Source of the DNA: Gammaproteobacteria bacterium
Lineage (GTDB): Bacteria; Pseudomonadota; Gammaproteobacteria; Comchoanobacterales; Comchoanobacteraceae
Length of the DNA stretch: 14,427 bases
Reading direction: 5' to 3'
Assembly (NCBI GenBank): GCA_029243665.1
Contig: JAQWRO010000004.1
Coordinates: 1-14,427, forward strand
Shown here: in pieces, positions 14,124 to 14,427 of the stretch
Layout of the letters: every line of letters starts with the position of its first letter
How positions within the stretch are numbered: position 1 is the first letter of the stretch
Translations under genes and position numbers: made by a program
Notes under the pieces: generated by a model
What the model saw: the letters and a program-made list of their open reading frames with translations, nothing else
The model's database searches: none
What the model was told of the DNA's origin: nothing

Positions 14124-14390
14124 ATGATTAAATATGTATTTATTATTGTAATTTATATTTTTTGTTTTTTTGACTCGACTCACAAAAAACACCTAAAAAC
14201 TAATATCCCAACCATCTTAACAAAAATCTCTTCATTATCCATTAACCATCTGACCATATACGAAGAATGCATTGAAATAGAGGGCAAAACACAAACATTC
14301 AACAAACTATTCAACACACTTAAAGAAACACCGCTATGCAGCACCTTGAAAACCAAACAAGAAAAAACTTATGTGTACTTTACTACCTAG
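14124..14390 (+). CDS. Small membrane-anchored protein, possibly pilus/type II secretion assembly-like
   Basis: 88 residues. Residues 1-16 (MIKYVFIIVIYIFCFF) are a hydrophobic anchor or signal. The rest reads as helix (IPTILTKISSLS), strand (HLTIYEECIEIEG), helix (TQTFNKLFNTLKETPL), strand (EKTYVYFTT). This order resembles the small ferredoxin-like periplasmic domain of PilN/GspL-type assembly proteins, where an analogous strand-Gly-helix-'tP' run occurs. The resemblance is by eye only; there is no diagnostic motif. The next reading frame starts 20 bases before this stop, suggesting an operon continuing past the window. Confidence 0.5.
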   Translation: MIKYVFIIVIYIFCFFDSTHKKHLKTNIPTILTKISSLSINHLTIYEECIEIEGKTQTFNKLFNTLKETPLCSTLKTKQEKTYVYFTT

Positions 14391-14427
14391 ATACTTATCC
14401 CTATTAATACTTCTTTGCACAAAGGAT
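14371..14427 (+). CDS. Start of a further exported protein, cut by window edge
   Basis: ATG 14371 opens a frame that stays open for 19 codons to the end. It has a basic residue, then a hydrophobic stretch (MCTLLPRYLSLLILLC), as in a signal peptide. It overlaps the previous gene by 20 bases, matching the tight packing elsewhere. Too short to identify. Confidence 0.35.
   Translation, partial: MCTLLPRYLSLLILLCTKD

Overview
The window is chromosomal housekeeping DNA from an AT-rich Gram-negative bacterium. It reads as a gammaproteobacterium with a compact genome, possibly a Legionellales/Coxiella-like or other host-associated lineage. Supporting signs are a gammaproteobacterial-type exonuclease I, a three-gene petABC bc1 operon, a Com1/DsbA-type thiol oxidoreductase, an LptM-type lipoprotein (so an LPS-bearing outer membrane), and many genes that overlap by 1 to 50 bases. 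The lineage is inferred from protein resemblance only. No tRNA, rRNA, CRISPR array, insertion sequence or phage gene was recognised.

Layout. Minus strand, 1-1563: trpS followed without any spacer by sbcB, which runs off the left edge. Plus strand, 1675-4708: a tight four-gene operon of a short HlyD-like periplasmic protein, a Bax-type glucosaminidase, ubiA and hemC, read from a promoter that carries a perfect inverted repeat between its -35 and -10. Minus strand, 12525 down to 4718: LysM/L,D-transpeptidase, dut and algC as one overlapping unit; then petA-petB-petC with its own promoter; then a DsbA/Com1-like gene with its own promoter, overlapping a 40-codon LptM-like lipoprotein gene; then an unusual asparagine-synthetase-family enzyme. 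Plus strand from 12681: xseA, a 67-aa putative secreted protein, an 88-aa membrane-anchored protein that may be a type IV pilus/type II secretion assembly fragment, and the start of another exported protein at the right edge.

How the genes fit together. Respiration: UbiA makes the quinone precursor, HemC makes tetrapyrrole for haem, and PetABC is the quinol:cytochrome c oxidoreductase that uses both. Envelope: the Bax-type and L,D-transpeptidase enzymes act on peptidoglycan, AlgC supplies sugar phosphates for surface polysaccharide, and the DsbA-like protein with LptM may together mature disulfide-bonded outer-membrane proteins such as LptD. DNA: SbcB, XseA and Dut.

The most notable items are (1) the tiny LptM-like lipoprotein gene hidden at 6273-6395, translationally coupled to a periplasmic disulfide oxidoreductase, and (2) the orphan asparagine-synthetase-fold protein at 4718-6220, which has a PP-loop synthetase domain but only a truncated N-terminal domain without a catalytic cysteine.
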